Of a stretch of 64,000 nucleotides of DNA, positions 1-9,513 are shown in pieces. Each line of letters begins with the position of its first letter. Position 1 is the first letter of the stretch. Made by a program: the position numbers and the translations under genes. The notes beneath the pieces were generated by a model. It searched no databases. It was not told the DNA's origin and was given only the letters and a program-made list of their open reading frames with translations. This DNA comes from Candidatus Berkiella aquae (GTDB lineage: Bacteria > Pseudomonadota > Gammaproteobacteria > Berkiellales > Berkiellaceae), in NCBI RefSeq assembly GCF_001431295.2, contig NZ_LKAJ02000001.1, positions 744,001 through 808,000 on the forward strand, in the 5' to 3' direction.

Positions 1-222
1 TTCATTCAAGACAAATTGATGTGGGTACCTGGGATTGTTTGGTTAGGGCTAAAAGTCTCATTCTTCCTTTTCTTATATTTGTGGTTCCGAGCGACATTCC
101 CAAGGTATCGGTATGATCAAATCATGCGCTTAGGCTGGAAGATATTCATTCCCGTTACCTTTTTCTGGATTGTGGTAGAAGCATTGGCCATCAAGGGCCA
201 CGTTGGTCCTTGGTTTACATAG
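1..222 (+). CDS. nuoH: NADH-quinone oxidoreductase subunit H, C-terminal part
   Basis: This is the last ~73 codons of the membrane subunit NuoH of respiratory complex I; the start lies upstream of the window. The frame is open from base 1 (reading FIQDKLMW). It contains the NuoH C-terminal signature [18 protein letters not shown], which links the last helices near the quinone-binding site. NuoH anchors the hydrophilic arm to the membrane arm. It is followed 10 bases later by nuoI, in the standard bacterial nuo order. An internal ATG at position 19 is not a start. Confidence 0.95.
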   Translation, partial: FIQDKLMWVPGIVWLGLKVSFFLFLYLWFRATFPRYRYDQIMRLGWKIFIPVTFFWIVVEALAIKGHVGPWFT

Positions 223-232
223 AGAGCATAGT

Positions 233-724
233 ATGTTTCGAAAAGTGATACACACATTTAAAAGTTTTATGCTATGGGAGCTTCTTGCAGGGTTAAGGCT
301 CACGGGTAAATATTTATTTGCTCGGAAAATTACCGTTCAATACCCTGAAGAAGAAACCCCTCGTTCTGTTCGATTCCGCGGGATCCATGCTCTGCGGCGT
401 TATCCCAATGGAGAAGAGCGCTGCATTGCTTGTAAGTTATGTGAGGCAGTCTGTCCTGCGTTAGCGATTACCATTGACTCCGCTGAGCGAGAAGATGGCA
501 CCCGTCGTACAACCCGTTACGAAATTGATTTATTCAAATGTATCTATTGTGGATTCTGTGAAGAATCTTGCCCTGTCGATTCGATTGTCGAAACCGACTT
601 CTCTAATTACGCCTTTTTAGAACGTGGCGAAAATATTTTAGATAAACAAAAATTGCTCGCTATTGGTGATCAATATGAAGAACGCATTGCAGCTTATCGT
701 GCTGAAGATGCACCGTATCGGTAG
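233..724 (+). CDS. nuoI: NADH-quinone oxidoreductase subunit I (two 4Fe-4S clusters)
   Basis: NuoI is the ferredoxin-like subunit that passes electrons through clusters N6a and N6b to N2 in complex I. Two CxxCxxCxxxCP motifs are visible, [12 protein letters not shown] and [12 protein letters not shown], giving two [4Fe-4S] clusters. I chose the ATG at 233 ([11 protein letters not shown]), which gives 163 residues, the usual length. An upstream TTG at 203 in the same frame would overlap nuoH and add residues not typical of the family. A purine stretch (AGAGAG) precedes the chosen start. Confidence 0.96.
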   Translation: MFRKVIHTFKSFMLWELLAGLRLTGKYLFARKITVQYPEEETPRSVRFRGIHALRRYPNGEERCIACKLCEAVCPALAITIDSAEREDGTRRTTRYEIDLFKCIYCGFCEESCPVDSIVETDFSNYAFLERGENILDKQKLLAIGDQYEERIAAYRAEDAPYR

Positions 725-739
725 AGGCAAATTATAACC

Positions 740-1357
740 ATGACAATTACAATTCAGCAGTTGGTATTTTTAGCGTTCTCTGTGATGGCCATTGTTAGCG
801 CTATCATGGTTGTTGCTTCGAAAAACCCGGTGAAAGCCGTGTTGTTCTTAGTGTTTACCTTTTTCTGTACCGCAGGTCTTTGGATGTTGCTGGAATCAGA
901 ATTTTTAAGCATTGTGTTGGTCCTTGTTTATGTTGGGGCCGTGATGGTGTTATTCCTATTCGTTGTCATGATGCTTGATGTTGAAACAGATAATAAACAA
1001 CCGTTTGTGAAACATTGGCCTATTGGGCTCTTGATTGCCGCGATTATGATAGGTGTCATGAGCATGGTGGTGGGCGCGCAACATTTTGGCTTAGAACAAA
1101 TACCCATGCCAGAAGCATTTGCCAAAGATTATAGCCACGTTAAAGCATTAGCTTCTCTGCTTTATTCCAATTATTTATTGCCCTTTGAAATTGCCGGTAT
1201 CATCTTATTAGTTGCCATGATTGCCGCTATTGGTCTGACTTTCCGTGGCCCACGCGATTCCAAAACGCAAAAAGTAAATTTACAAACGCAGGTTACCAAA
1301 CAACAGCGTTTAACCATCGTTAAAATGCCGGTAGTTAAGGGAGAACCTCAAGCATGA
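740..1357 (+). CDS. nuoJ: NADH-quinone oxidoreductase subunit J
   Basis: Membrane subunit of complex I, with about five hydrophobic helices and the conserved stretch [20 protein letters not shown], which contains the broken (pi-bulge) helix linked to coupling. At 205 residues it is slightly longer than E. coli NuoJ because of a basic hydrophilic tail rich in Gln, Thr and Lys. It starts 15 bases after nuoI, with GAGG upstream. Its stop overlaps the nuoK start by four bases (ATGA), so the two are probably translationally coupled. Confidence 0.95.
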   Translation: MTITIQQLVFLAFSVMAIVSAIMVVASKNPVKAVLFLVFTFFCTAGLWMLLESEFLSIVLVLVYVGAVMVLFLFVVMMLDVETDNKQPFVKHWPIGLLIAAIMIGVMSMVVGAQHFGLEQIPMPEAFAKDYSHVKALASLLYSNYLLPFEIAGIILLVAMIAAIGLTFRGPRDSKTQKVNLQTQVTKQQRLTIVKMPVVKGEPQA

Positions 1358-1659
1358 TTGGTTTGAATATATACCTTACTTTTGCAGCCATCTTATTTAG
1401 CATTGGCGTAGCAGGCATTTACATCAACCGTAAGAATGTGATCTTACTGTTGATGTGTGTTGAATTAATTTTGTTGGCAGTGAATACCAACTTTGTTGCC
1501 TTTTCGAGTTTCTTACGAAACCAAGTAGGGGAAGTTTTTGTATTCTTTATTTTAACCGTAGCTGCTGCAGAGGCTGCCATTGGGCTGGCGATATTGGTTG
1601 TCCTATTTCGCAGTCGCAAAACAATTAATGTTGAAGAGCTGGATCTACTGAAGGGGTAA
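1354..1659 (+). CDS. nuoK: NADH-quinone oxidoreductase subunit K
   Basis: Small antiporter-like (Mrp MnhC-like) subunit of complex I; 101 residues with three transmembrane helices, the normal size. The two membrane glutamates needed for proton transfer are present: one in [12 protein letters not shown] and one in [12 protein letters not shown]. The start overlaps the nuoJ stop by four bases. The end of the gene carries AAGGGG, which serves as ribosome binding site for nuoL. Confidence 0.96.
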   Translation: MIGLNIYLTFAAILFSIGVAGIYINRKNVILLLMCVELILLAVNTNFVAFSSFLRNQVGEVFVFFILTVAAAEAAIGLAILVVLFRSRKTINVEELDLLKG

Positions 1660-1662
1660 GTT

Positions 1663-3639
1663 GTGCAACACCATATTTTAACTGAATGTTTAATTGTGGT
1701 TTTTTCGCCGCTGCTTGCTGCCATCATAGCAGGGTTAGGTAAAAAACTTGTTGGTCGCGCTGGCGCCCACTCGATCACCATCATTGCGGTAGCGGTCAGC
1801 TTTTTCACCTCACTGCTGATTGCCAAGCAAATGCTCTTAGACAAAAGTCTGCCAATGCAATTGGATATGACCCTTTACACGTGGGCAGCGATTGAACCGC
1901 TTCGTTTTCAAGTCGGTTTCTTGCTGGATTCACTCACGGTTTTAATGATGTGTGTGGTCACGTTTGTTTCATGGATGGTGCATATCTATACCATTGGTTA
2001 TATGCATGAAGATCCAGGCTACCAACGATTCTTTAGCTACATTTCACTCTTTACGTTTGCGATGTTAATGCTGGTCATGTCCAACAATTTCCTTCAGCTC
2101 TTTTTTGGTTGGGAAGCGGTAGGGCTTGTGTCTTATCTGTTGATTGGTTTTTGGTTTAAACGTGAGTCCGCGATTTTCGCGAACCTGAAAGCTTTCTTAG
2201 TCAACCGCGTGGGTGACTTTGGTTTCTTATTAGGCATTTCGGCAGTGTTGATGGTATTTGGTACCTTGGATTATCTGCCCGTCTTCCAAAAAGCGCCCGG
2301 CGTAGCTGCCGCTAACCCCATGATTGAAATCATTGCGGGCCATGAATGGTCTGCCTTCACGGTGATTGGCATCTTATTATTCATTGGCGCCATGGGTAAA
2401 TCGGCTCAAGTGCCGCTTCATGTTTGGTTGCCAGATTCCATGGAAGGCCCAACACCCATTTCTGCACTCATCCATGCTGCAACCATGGTAACAGCAGGGG
2501 TATTTATGGTGGCTCGCATGTCACCGCTATTTGAATACTCCGATACAGCACTCGCATTCATCATGACCATTGGTGCTGCAACTTGCTTCTTAATGGGCTT
2601 AGTTGGCATTGTGCAAAACGATATTAAACGTGTGGTTGCTTATTCCACGTTGTCACAATTAGGTTACATGGTGACAGCATTAGGGGTTTCCGCTTATGCC
2701 GCAGGTATTTTCCACTTAATGACCCACGCATTCTTTAAAGCATTGCTGTTCTTAGGAGCAGGATCTGTCATCATTGCGATGCATCATGAGCAAGATATTC
2801 GTCAGATGGGTGGTTTACGTAAATACATGCCCATTACTTATATCACCATGTTACTCGGTTCTTTGGCACTCATTGGCTTCCCCTTCTTTTCGGGTTTTTA
2901 CTCCAAAGATACGATTATCGAAGCGGTTCATTTGAGTAACTTGCCAGGAGCTAATATTGCTTACTGGTTAATATTAGGCAGTGTCTTTGTGACGGCTTTG
3001 TACTCTTTCAGAATGTTTTTCTTAGTGTTCCACACCAAAGAACGCATGGATGAGCACACCCGTTCACACTTACATGAATCACCCATGGTGGTCTGGTTGC
3101 CATTGGTCTTGTTAGCCATTCCTTCGGTTGTTATTGGTGCTTGGTTTATGGGCCCCGTGTTCGGCGATTTCTTCAATGGCGTTATTTATGTCTTGCCTGA
3201 GCATGGTGTCATGAAAACCTTAGCAGAAGAATTTCATGGACCCGTTGCCATGGCATTACATGGTTTTACAGCAACGCCATTTTATCTTGCTATCGCTGGG
3301 GTTGTGGTTGCTTATGTGTTTTATGTTTTGAAGCCATCATTAGCAGAGACTGTCCGCAAGATATTTTCACCGCTTTATACCGTATTGGTTAACAAATATG
3401 GTTTTGATGCTTTCAATCAAACCGTCATTGCGGGTGGAACTCGTGGTATCGGACGGCTTTTCTGGCATGTGGGAGATGAAAAATTGATTGATGGGCTCAT
3501 CGTCAATGGTTCAGCTAAGACAGTTGGTTTTTCTGCCAAAGTATTGCGCCATCTGCAATCCGGTTATGTTTATCATTATGCATTTGCAATGATTACCGGA
3601 TTACTCGCGCTTACTTTATGGCTTATGGTTAGAGGATAA
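1663..3639 (+). CDS. nuoL: NADH-quinone oxidoreductase subunit L (proton pump)
   Basis: Largest antiporter-like proton-pumping subunit of complex I: 658 residues, many transmembrane helices, and the long C-terminal lateral-helix region expected of NuoL. The family core VPLHVWLPDSMEGPTP followed by SALIHAATMVTAGVF is intact, as is QNDIKRVVAYSTLSQLGYM, which carries conserved Lys and His residues of the proton path. Translation starts at GTG 1663, directly after nuoK, with AAGGGG upstream. Confidence 0.96.
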   Translation: MQHHILTECLIVVFSPLLAAIIAGLGKKLVGRAGAHSITIIAVAVSFFTSLLIAKQMLLDKSLPMQLDMTLYTWAAIEPLRFQVGFLLDSLTVLMMCVVTFVSWMVHIYTIGYMHEDPGYQRFFSYISLFTFAMLMLVMSNNFLQLFFGWEAVGLVSYLLIGFWFKRESAIFANLKAFLVNRVGDFGFLLGISAVLMVFGTLDYLPVFQKAPGVAAANPMIEIIAGHEWSAFTVIGILLFIGAMGKSAQVPLHVWLPDSMEGPTPISALIHAATMVTAGVFMVARMSPLFEYSDTALAFIMTIGAATCFLMGLVGIVQNDIKRVVAYSTLSQLGYMVTALGVSAYAAGIFHLMTHAFFKALLFLGAGSVIIAMHHEQDIRQMGGLRKYMPITYITMLLGSLALIGFPFFSGFYSKDTIIEAVHLSNLPGANIAYWLILGSVFVTALYSFRMFFLVFHTKERMDEHTRSHLHESPMVVWLPLVLLAIPSVVIGAWFMGPVFGDFFNGVIYVLPEHGVMKTLAEEFHGPVAMALHGFTATPFYLAIAGVVVAYVFYVLKPSLAETVRKIFSPLYTVLVNKYGFDAFNQTVIAGGTRGIGRLFWHVGDEKLIDGLIVNGSAKTVGFSAKVLRHLQSGYVYHYAFAMITGLLALTLWLMVRG

Positions 3640-3648
3640 GGGGCTTCT

Positions 3649-5211
3649 GTGCAATTCGCTTTACCATTACTTAGCACGTTAGTTTGGTTACCCATTGTTG
3701 GTGGCCTGCTGATATTTGCCTTAGGCGGTCAAAAAAATCCAAGACTGGCTCGTTGGATGGCATTACTGATTTCTCTGGTTTGCCTAGGGCTTTGTGTGCC
3801 TTTATGGCAAGGGTTTGATGCGCAAGCGGTTGGTTTTCAATTTGTTGAGCATAAAGCTTGGTTCCCCTGGTTAAACATCAACTACGATTTAGGGGTTGAT
3901 GGCTTTGCCATGCCTTTAATCATCTTGACCTGTTTGTTTACCCCATTGGTGATCATTTCTGCATGGGAAGTGATTGAACAAAAAGTCGCACTCTATATGG
4001 TGTCCTTTTTAATGATGCAAGGACTCATGTGCGGTGTATTTGCTGCTATGGATGCTATTTTATTTTATGTGTTCTGGGAAGCGATGCTGGTACCGATGTT
4101 TTTAATCATTGGGATCTGGGGTGGTCCAAATCGAATTTATGCGACCATTAAATTCTTCTTATATACCTTTTTAGGATCGGTGTTTCTCCTGGTTGCTTTG
4201 ATTTATCTGTACTGGCAAACCAAAACCACCGGAACGCCTGGCTTTGCGATTTCAGCGTTTGCTGATTTATCGCTGCCATTGTTATCACAAAAATGGATCT
4301 TAGTTGCCTTCTTATTAGCCTTTGCCGTGAAAATCCCCATGGTGCCTGTACATACTTGGTTACCGGATGCTCACGTAGAAGCACCTACCGGCGGTTCGGT
4401 GGTGCTGGCTGCCATCATGTTGAAAATGGGTGGATATGGCTTCTTACGTTTCATGTTACCCATCGTGCCCGATGCTAGCCGTGAGTGGCAGTGGTTGATT
4501 ATTGGCGCTTCATTGGTTGCTGTGGTTTACATTGGTTTAGTTGCCATCGTGCAAAAAGATATGAAAAAGCTCATTGCTTATTCATCGATTGCACATATGG
4601 GCTTTGTAACACTCGGTATATTCATTTCGTTTGCGCTGCTTAATCAAGATGCCTTATCGACCGCAGCGATGGGTATTAATGGCGCTTATGTACAGATGAT
4701 TTCACATGGCTTTATTTCTGGCGCGTTGTTCTTATGCGTTGGGGTGTTATATGACCGTGTGCATTCTCGCCAGATCGCCGATTACGGCGGCGTGGTCAAT
4801 ACCATGCCACTCTTTGCCAGCTTCTTTGTTTTGTTTGCAATGGCAAATTCAGGGCTACCGGGTACTTCAGGTTTTGTGGGTGAATTCTTTGTTATCTTAG
4901 CGGCATTCCACGCAGAGCCCTTATATGCGTTTCTTGCTGCTTTAACTTTAATACTGGGCGCAGCTTACACGTTGTGGATGATCAAAAGAGTCGTTTTTGG
5001 TGAAGTTTCTAATCAACATGTGGCGCAGCTTACCGATCTAAACGGACGTGAAGCGACGGTTTTAACCGTGTTAGCGTTTTTAGTTTTGTTATTTGGTATT
5101 TGGCCAGAGCCTTTAGTGGAAGTAACGCAAACAACGACGAAAGCGCTATTGGCGCAGATAAGCCAACCGAAATATGCGCTCTATGCGGATTTAAATACCG
5201 CATTTAATTAA
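3649..5211 (+). CDS. nuoM: NADH-quinone oxidoreductase subunit M (proton pump)
   Basis: Second antiporter-like subunit of complex I, 520 residues with about 14 helices. It shows VPVHTWLPDAHVEAPTGGSV and QKDMKKLIAYSSIAHMGF, the paired conserved helices of NuoM, and the EAMLVPMFLIIG helix with the conserved membrane glutamate. The GTG start at 3649 lies 10 bases after nuoL and is preceded by ATAAGGGG. The C-terminal tail after the last helix is short and polar. Confidence 0.96.
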   Translation: MQFALPLLSTLVWLPIVGGLLIFALGGQKNPRLARWMALLISLVCLGLCVPLWQGFDAQAVGFQFVEHKAWFPWLNINYDLGVDGFAMPLIILTCLFTPLVIISAWEVIEQKVALYMVSFLMMQGLMCGVFAAMDAILFYVFWEAMLVPMFLIIGIWGGPNRIYATIKFFLYTFLGSVFLLVALIYLYWQTKTTGTPGFAISAFADLSLPLLSQKWILVAFLLAFAVKIPMVPVHTWLPDAHVEAPTGGSVVLAAIMLKMGGYGFLRFMLPIVPDASREWQWLIIGASLVAVVYIGLVAIVQKDMKKLIAYSSIAHMGFVTLGIFISFALLNQDALSTAAMGINGAYVQMISHGFISGALFLCVGVLYDRVHSRQIADYGGVVNTMPLFASFFVLFAMANSGLPGTSGFVGEFFVILAAFHAEPLYAFLAALTLILGAAYTLWMIKRVVFGEVSNQHVAQLTDLNGREATVLTVLAFLVLLFGIWPEPLVEVTQTTTKALLAQISQPKYALYADLNTAFN

Positions 5212-5243
5212 ATATATAAACGCTTTGAACGAAGAGGTTAAAA

Positions 5244-6680
5244 GTGGAAGATTTATGGGTCATCATGCCAGAGATTGTGTTAGCAAGCATGGCGTGTATT
5301 GGATTAATTCTGGATCTATTCTTATCGAAGAAAAACCGGGTTATCACCTATTTATATAGTCAATTGACACTTGTTGTGACGGCAGTGGCTTGTTGGCACT
5401 TTACCGTGTACGGCTCAACCACAACGGCATTTTCGGGGCAGTTTGTTGCTGATCCCTTTGCGCAGATTAGCAAACTAGTCATTTTGATAATGATGTTTTT
5501 GATTTTCACTTATTCACGCGCTTATACGCGTGATCGCAACATTGCTTTTGGTGAATTTCACTCATTATCATTGTTTTGTACGCTAGGCATGATGTTTTTA
5601 GTCTCTGCTAACAGCTTGTTAATGATTTATTTAGGGTTGGAATTGCTGTCTCTTCCTTTGTATGCCTTAGTGGCAATGCAAAAGGATTCACGTAACGCAG
5701 TTGAAGCCGGGATGAAATATTTCATCTTAGGTGCCTTAGCTTCGGGTTTAATGCTCTACGGGATGTCACTGTTGTTTGGCTTATCGGGAAGCATTCAACT
5801 GAATGACATTGCGACCTGGGTGCATGGCGCACAAGGTGGTCAATTACAGGTTAGCTTATTTGCACTTATCTTTATCATTGTGGGTGTGGCATTTAAGTTA
5901 GGTGCTGTTCCTTTCCATATGTGGGTTCCCGATGTTTATCAAGGTGCTCCGACGAGTGTGACCTTAATGGTTGGCTCTGCACCGAAAGTTGCCGCTTTTG
6001 GTATGGCTTATCGATTATTACACGATGCATTGCCTGGTTTATCAGCAGAGTGGACCCAAATTTTGATGGTGTTAGCGGTATTATCGCTGGCGATTGGTAA
6101 TATCCTTGCAATTGCTCAAAGCAATATTAAGCGTCTTTTTGCTTATTCAACCATTGCGCATGTTGGGTTTTTATTTTTAGGTTTATTGGTTGCTCCCATC
6201 GTTGGTTATGGTCCAGCAATGTACTACATTGTGACCTATGCGCTAGTGGCGGCTGCCGGCTTTGGTATATTGCTTATGTTAAGCCAAGGCTATGAAGCTG
6301 AGCGCTTAGAAGATTTGAAAGGGTTGGCCAGCAAAAATCCTTGGTTAGCATTCATGATGTTATTGGTGGCTTTCTCATTGGCCGGCGTTCCACCAACGGT
6401 TGGTTTTTATGCCAAATTTATGGTCTTAAATGCCTTGGTAGATGCAGGAATGACTTGGCTTGCTGCACTGGCTGTGGTTTTCTCGGTCATTGGCGCTTAC
6501 TACTACTTAAAAATTGTCCGTGTCATGTACTTTGAGCAGCCTGAAAATGCGATTGCCCCTGTTGCAAGCGTTGATATGCGAATCATATTATCAGTCAATG
6601 GTTTAGCCATTTTAGGTTTTGGGTTATTCCCTGCACCTTTATTTATGATCTGCCAAAACATCTTTTCCTCCGGTCTTTAA
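5244..6680 (+). CDS. nuoN: NADH-quinone oxidoreductase subunit N (proton pump)
   Basis: Third antiporter-like subunit and last gene of the nuo operon; 478 residues. Conserved features are GAVPFHMWVPDVYQGAPTSV, QSNIKRLFAYSTIAHVGF and the MIYLGLELLSLPLYAL helix with the membrane glutamate. The start is GTG 5244, with GAAGAGG seven bases upstream. It is followed within ten bases by a stable hairpin, which fits the end of the operon. Confidence 0.95.
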   Translation: MEDLWVIMPEIVLASMACIGLILDLFLSKKNRVITYLYSQLTLVVTAVACWHFTVYGSTTTAFSGQFVADPFAQISKLVILIMMFLIFTYSRAYTRDRNIAFGEFHSLSLFCTLGMMFLVSANSLLMIYLGLELLSLPLYALVAMQKDSRNAVEAGMKYFILGALASGLMLYGMSLLFGLSGSIQLNDIATWVHGAQGGQLQVSLFALIFIIVGVAFKLGAVPFHMWVPDVYQGAPTSVTLMVGSAPKVAAFGMAYRLLHDALPGLSAEWTQILMVLAVLSLAIGNILAIAQSNIKRLFAYSTIAHVGFLFLGLLVAPIVGYGPAMYYIVTYALVAAAGFGILLMLSQGYEAERLEDLKGLASKNPWLAFMMLLVAFSLAGVPPTVGFYAKFMVLNALVDAGMTWLAALAVVFSVIGAYYYLKIVRVMYFEQPENAIAPVASVDMRIILSVNGLAILGFGLFPAPLFMICQNIFSSGL

Positions 6681-6686
6681 ATTTGC

Positions 6687-6712
6687 AAAGGGGTCAATAC
6701 CTGGCCCCTTTT
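6687..6712 (+). terminator. Rho-independent terminator of the nuo operon
   Basis: AAAGGGGTC pairs with GGCCCCTTT across a seven-base loop (nine pairs, one G-T). The T run is short. The position directly after the nuoN stop supports a terminator. Confidence 0.7.
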
Positions 6713-6738
6713 AAAACTTCCTGTAAAAATGTTCATAA

Positions 6739-6803
6739 TTGACATCAGCAAATGACTGCTTCAATGTCATAGCCTCTCTTTCAATGCGTAAAAGGAGTGT
6801 GCG
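6739..6803 (+). promoter_or_regulatory. Leader of the next gene with a possible -35 box and strong RBS
   Basis: A TTGACA at 6739 is a perfect -35 hexamer, but the matching -10 (CAATGT) is poor, so the promoter call is weak. GACAT near 6741 and ATGTC near 6764 form a short dyad. AAGGAG about seven bases before the ATG at 6804 is a clear ribosome binding site. Confidence 0.3.
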
Positions 6804-7811
6804 ATGAGCGAGATTGTTACCACATTTGAAAGTTACATTAAAAAATTAGAAAATTTCCAGAATAATGATAAATTAAAACAAAATGAAATAGATTTAGCAT
6901 TATTAGAAGATATTCTACTGCATTTAAAAAAAGCTATTAAAGATAAGAATGATGATTGGCAAATAGCTTATAGCGATCTTATTGATGTTCAGTACAAGTG
7001 CGTTCCTTTTCCTAACAATGCCAAGCTATCCAGAATTGCTTATGATGAACTAGTCAGGTTTTGTGATAAACACACACAAATGCGTAAAGAACTTTCACAT
7101 CAAGTTTTAAACTACATCTTGTATGTGCAATACCCGGCGTATCAAATTCAACCATTTCACCCTAATATGATTGAATTGCTCGCCACTATTTTTGGCAAGG
7201 ATTTTCAATCGCATATTTATGCTAATACATTCGCAACATTGCTCGATGAAATTGTAAAATCTAATTTGTTATCTAATATAGAATTAAGAAATTGGGTGCT
7301 TTTTCATAAACGCGTTGGAGTTGCAGATTGGCATGAAAGTGTAAGCCAAGTATTATCACATATTCCTAAAAAGCACTTTAACTATCACGATGCACAATTG
7401 ACTGCGATTGACAGAGAACGCTTAACCCGACGAAATGAATATAAGAAAAAACTTTCTCGATTGACGCAATCTATGCCAGTGTTGCCAGTCAAAGTCTCAA
7501 TATTACCGAACGAAGAATCTCTGGCCCATGAAGAGTCATTGCCAGAAATTCAGATTATAAAATGTAAATCAGTACCCCTGTTATTTAGACAAACTAAAAA
7601 ACAAAAGCCTTTATTTTTACAACCTGATCAACCGACGGTATCAGGCTCTCGAGCGATTTCTGAAGAGGATAGTCTAAGCGAGCTTTCCAGGGGTGTAATG
7701 CAGGTTAGCATTCAAGAAGAATATCCACAGGAAAGTCGAGATCTCTCTCGGGATAGTATTCTTGAAGGTGAGCGAGAATCTCGATTCGCTAGGAAAAAAT
7801 CGACGTTTTAA
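6804..7811 (+). CDS. Hypothetical hydrophilic protein
   Basis: I do not recognise this 335-residue protein. It has no signal peptide or membrane helix. The first ~220 residues look alpha-helical and Lys/Glu/Leu-rich. The last ~100 residues are low in predicted order and rich in Ser, Glu and Arg, ending in acidic Ser clusters (EEYPQESRDLSRDS) and a basic tail (FARKKSTF). A strong AAGGAG site precedes the ATG. It lies alone between the nuo operon and a repeat-rich gap. An acidic, Ser-rich C terminus is common in type IV effectors of Legionellales, but that is only suggestive here. Confidence 0.75.
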   Translation: MSEIVTTFESYIKKLENFQNNDKLKQNEIDLALLEDILLHLKKAIKDKNDDWQIAYSDLIDVQYKCVPFPNNAKLSRIAYDELVRFCDKHTQMRKELSHQVLNYILYVQYPAYQIQPFHPNMIELLATIFGKDFQSHIYANTFATLLDEIVKSNLLSNIELRNWVLFHKRVGVADWHESVSQVLSHIPKKHFNYHDAQLTAIDRERLTRRNEYKKKLSRLTQSMPVLPVKVSILPNEESLAHEESLPEIQIIKCKSVPLLFRQTKKQKPLFLQPDQPTVSGSRAISEEDSLSELSRGVMQVSIQEEYPQESRDLSRDSILEGERESRFARKKSTF

Positions 7812-7870
7812 AGGGAACCGCTGCCTACTTTCCTCGGTCAAGCCCTGAGATATCTCCAGAAACATTTTGA

Positions 7871-8030
7871 ATTTTTCCTGCGCCCCTACGGGGCTTGAGA
7901 GAGGGGGGATGGGCTAATATTCTACGCGGCTACGCCGCTAACAAATAAACATCAACAGCTCCATCGGGGCGCAGGAGAATAGCCCCACGTAAGATTGATT
8001 TGCACAGCGAAGCAATCGAAGCGTGGGGTT
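7871..8030. repeat. Cluster of GC-rich hairpin repeats
   Basis: The gap between two convergent genes holds several inverted repeats: TCCTGCGCCCC (7876-7886) with GGGGCGCAGGA (7966-7976); GCGGC-tac-GCCGC (7926-7938); and CCCCACG (7983-7989) with CGTGGGG (8022-8028). The motif AATAGCCCC followed by a variable stem and GGGGT resembles the element at about 53026-53078. I see no coding region here. Confidence 0.6.
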
Positions 8031-8063
8031 GCAGCAAATAGGGCGGGCCTACGAGTAAATTGA

Positions 8064-9023
8064 TTAATGAATCGGAAATAAATAATTCATCCATGCCGCC
8101 ATTCTGATTAACACCTTTCGTATGATAGATAAGTGTTTAGCATGTTGCGTATAAATTGCAGCTTGCCCGTAAGAACCGCCCGGTAAGGCATTACGATATT
8201 TTTCAAACGCGGGATCGGTGATTTCAATTCGCACAGCAACACGCCCCGGATCTTTGGCTTTTTTGGAATCAATCAACTCGCCATTAGGAGAAATTTGACC
8301 CTCTGCTAATACATTAAAGACATATTTGACATTACCTGTGAAAATGGTTCCTGGAATACCATCAAAAATCACTTCTGCTTTATCGCCAGGTTTTAAGCGC
8401 AACAGGCTATTTTGCCTAAACCAACCAATAAAATGTTTTGATTCTATCGGAACAAAAATCATCAAAGGACGAAGGGGCATCGCGACAGCGCGCATGCCGG
8501 GACGCACTGCAACTTGCGTCACAAAACCCACACTGGGTGCTTTAATCGTGGTTTGTGATAATTCATAATTTGCGATAGCAAGATCGGCTGTGAGTTGATC
8601 TTTACGAGAATGAGCAACTTCAAGTTCTCGTTCAGGCAATGCTTTTTTAGCGACTAATTCAACCGCGCGATCAAGATCAGATTGAGCCATTTTTAGCTGC
8701 GCTTTGAGTGAATCACATTTATGTTTAAAAGGTTCAGGATCGATTTTAAGTAATGTTTCACCCGCTTTTAATGGTGCATTGATTTTAACGGGCACTTCGA
8801 TGACTTGACCATTTACATTGGGAATGATAGGCGTTGTGACAAAGTATTCAAGGCTCATTTCAGAATAAGGATGATTATAATTCATGCCAAAAATCAACGC
8901 ACCGACAATGACGACACCACCTAATACCGCGGTAGGAACGGTCCATTTATTGAGTGGGATCCGAAAAATTTTAAAAATAAAAATACAGATGGCGGTGTAG
9001 GTGAGTATCAATAAGAGATCCAT
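8064..9023 (-). CDS. yiaV: HlyD-type membrane fusion protein
   Basis: Periplasmic adaptor of the HlyD/EmrA family, 319 residues. Two N-terminal hydrophobic segments (about residues 3-19 and 28-47) anchor it in the inner membrane. Next come a lipoyl/barrel-sandwich half (ITPNVNGQVIEVPVKINAPL-like), an alpha-helical hairpin (LKAQLKMAQSDLDRAVEL), and a second half with TTIKAPSVGFVTQVAVRPGM. In E. coli the same fold sits next to a DUF3302 protein (YiaV/YiaW), exactly as here. The start overlaps the partner's stop by one base (TAATG), so the pair is coupled. No outer-membrane channel or pump gene is adjacent; the substrate is unknown. Confidence 0.85.
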   Translation of the reverse strand: MDLLLILTYTAICIFIFKIFRIPLNKWTVPTAVLGGVVIVGALIFGMNYNHPYSEMSLEYFVTTPIIPNVNGQVIEVPVKINAPLKAGETLLKIDPEPFKHKCDSLKAQLKMAQSDLDRAVELVAKKALPERELEVAHSRKDQLTADLAIANYELSQTTIKAPSVGFVTQVAVRPGMRAVAMPLRPLMIFVPIESKHFIGWFRQNSLLRLKPGDKAEVIFDGIPGTIFTGNVKYVFNVLAEGQISPNGELIDSKKAKDPGRVAVRIEITDPAFEKYRNALPGGSYGQAAIYTQHAKHLSIIRKVLIRMAAWMNYLFPIH

Positions 9024-9436
9024 TAGGGCACTTCCTTATTGCCTTTTGCTTCGATGGCTTCAATTCTGGCACGTAAAGTTTCAATAAGAGAGGATAAAGA
9101 AGCCTTGTGGTTCTTATCTTCAGAGGCCATGGTTTTGAGTTCAGTTTGCATTTGAATAATCAGGGCTTGTAGTTTTTCAATATCCGCTTTTTCTTCCGAT
9201 TCTTGTACAAATCCCCACCCTCTATCGGGTCGATATAAAGTGGCCCAAATCCATAAAAATGGCCATATCACATGTAACGTAAATAAACTAATCCAACCTG
9301 CCACATGAATAGCATCTTGTTGTGGATGTTGACGAGACTTAGCGATTTCATAAGGAATATCATGAATAGCGATGATTCCGTAGAATATCACGATGGCTAC
9401 AAATATAAGCAGTATGAGTGCAAAATAATCCAGCAT
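9023..9436 (-). CDS. yiaW: DUF3302 inner-membrane protein
   Basis: YiaW-like small membrane protein. The core with HDIPYEIAKSRQHPQQDAIH, AGWISLFTLHVIWPFLWIWA and YRPDRGWGF matches the DUF3302 family. Two transmembrane helices are followed by a Glu/Lys-rich coiled coil (about residues 75-137) that is longer than in E. coli. I start at the ATG at 9436 (MLDYFALILL), where the family begins, with GGAAGG upstream; an extension to 9484 is open but is not family sequence. It lies upstream of yiaV, overlapping by one base. Confidence 0.85.
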   Translation of the reverse strand: MLDYFALILLIFVAIVIFYGIIAIHDIPYEIAKSRQHPQQDAIHVAGWISLFTLHVIWPFLWIWATLYRPDRGWGFVQESEEKADIEKLQALIIQMQTELKTMASEDKNHKASLSSLIETLRARIEAIEAKGNKEVP

Positions 9437-9513
9437 TTCTCTGCCTTCCATGGCTATATTAATGATTGTAGCCGATATCTTCATTCGAGATTGCCAATCT
9501 AAAGGGGAAGTAA

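Noticed and set aside
203..232. TTG start 30 bases upstream for nuoI
   Set aside because: It overlaps nuoH and adds residues absent from the family; the ATG at 233 gives the normal 163 residues.
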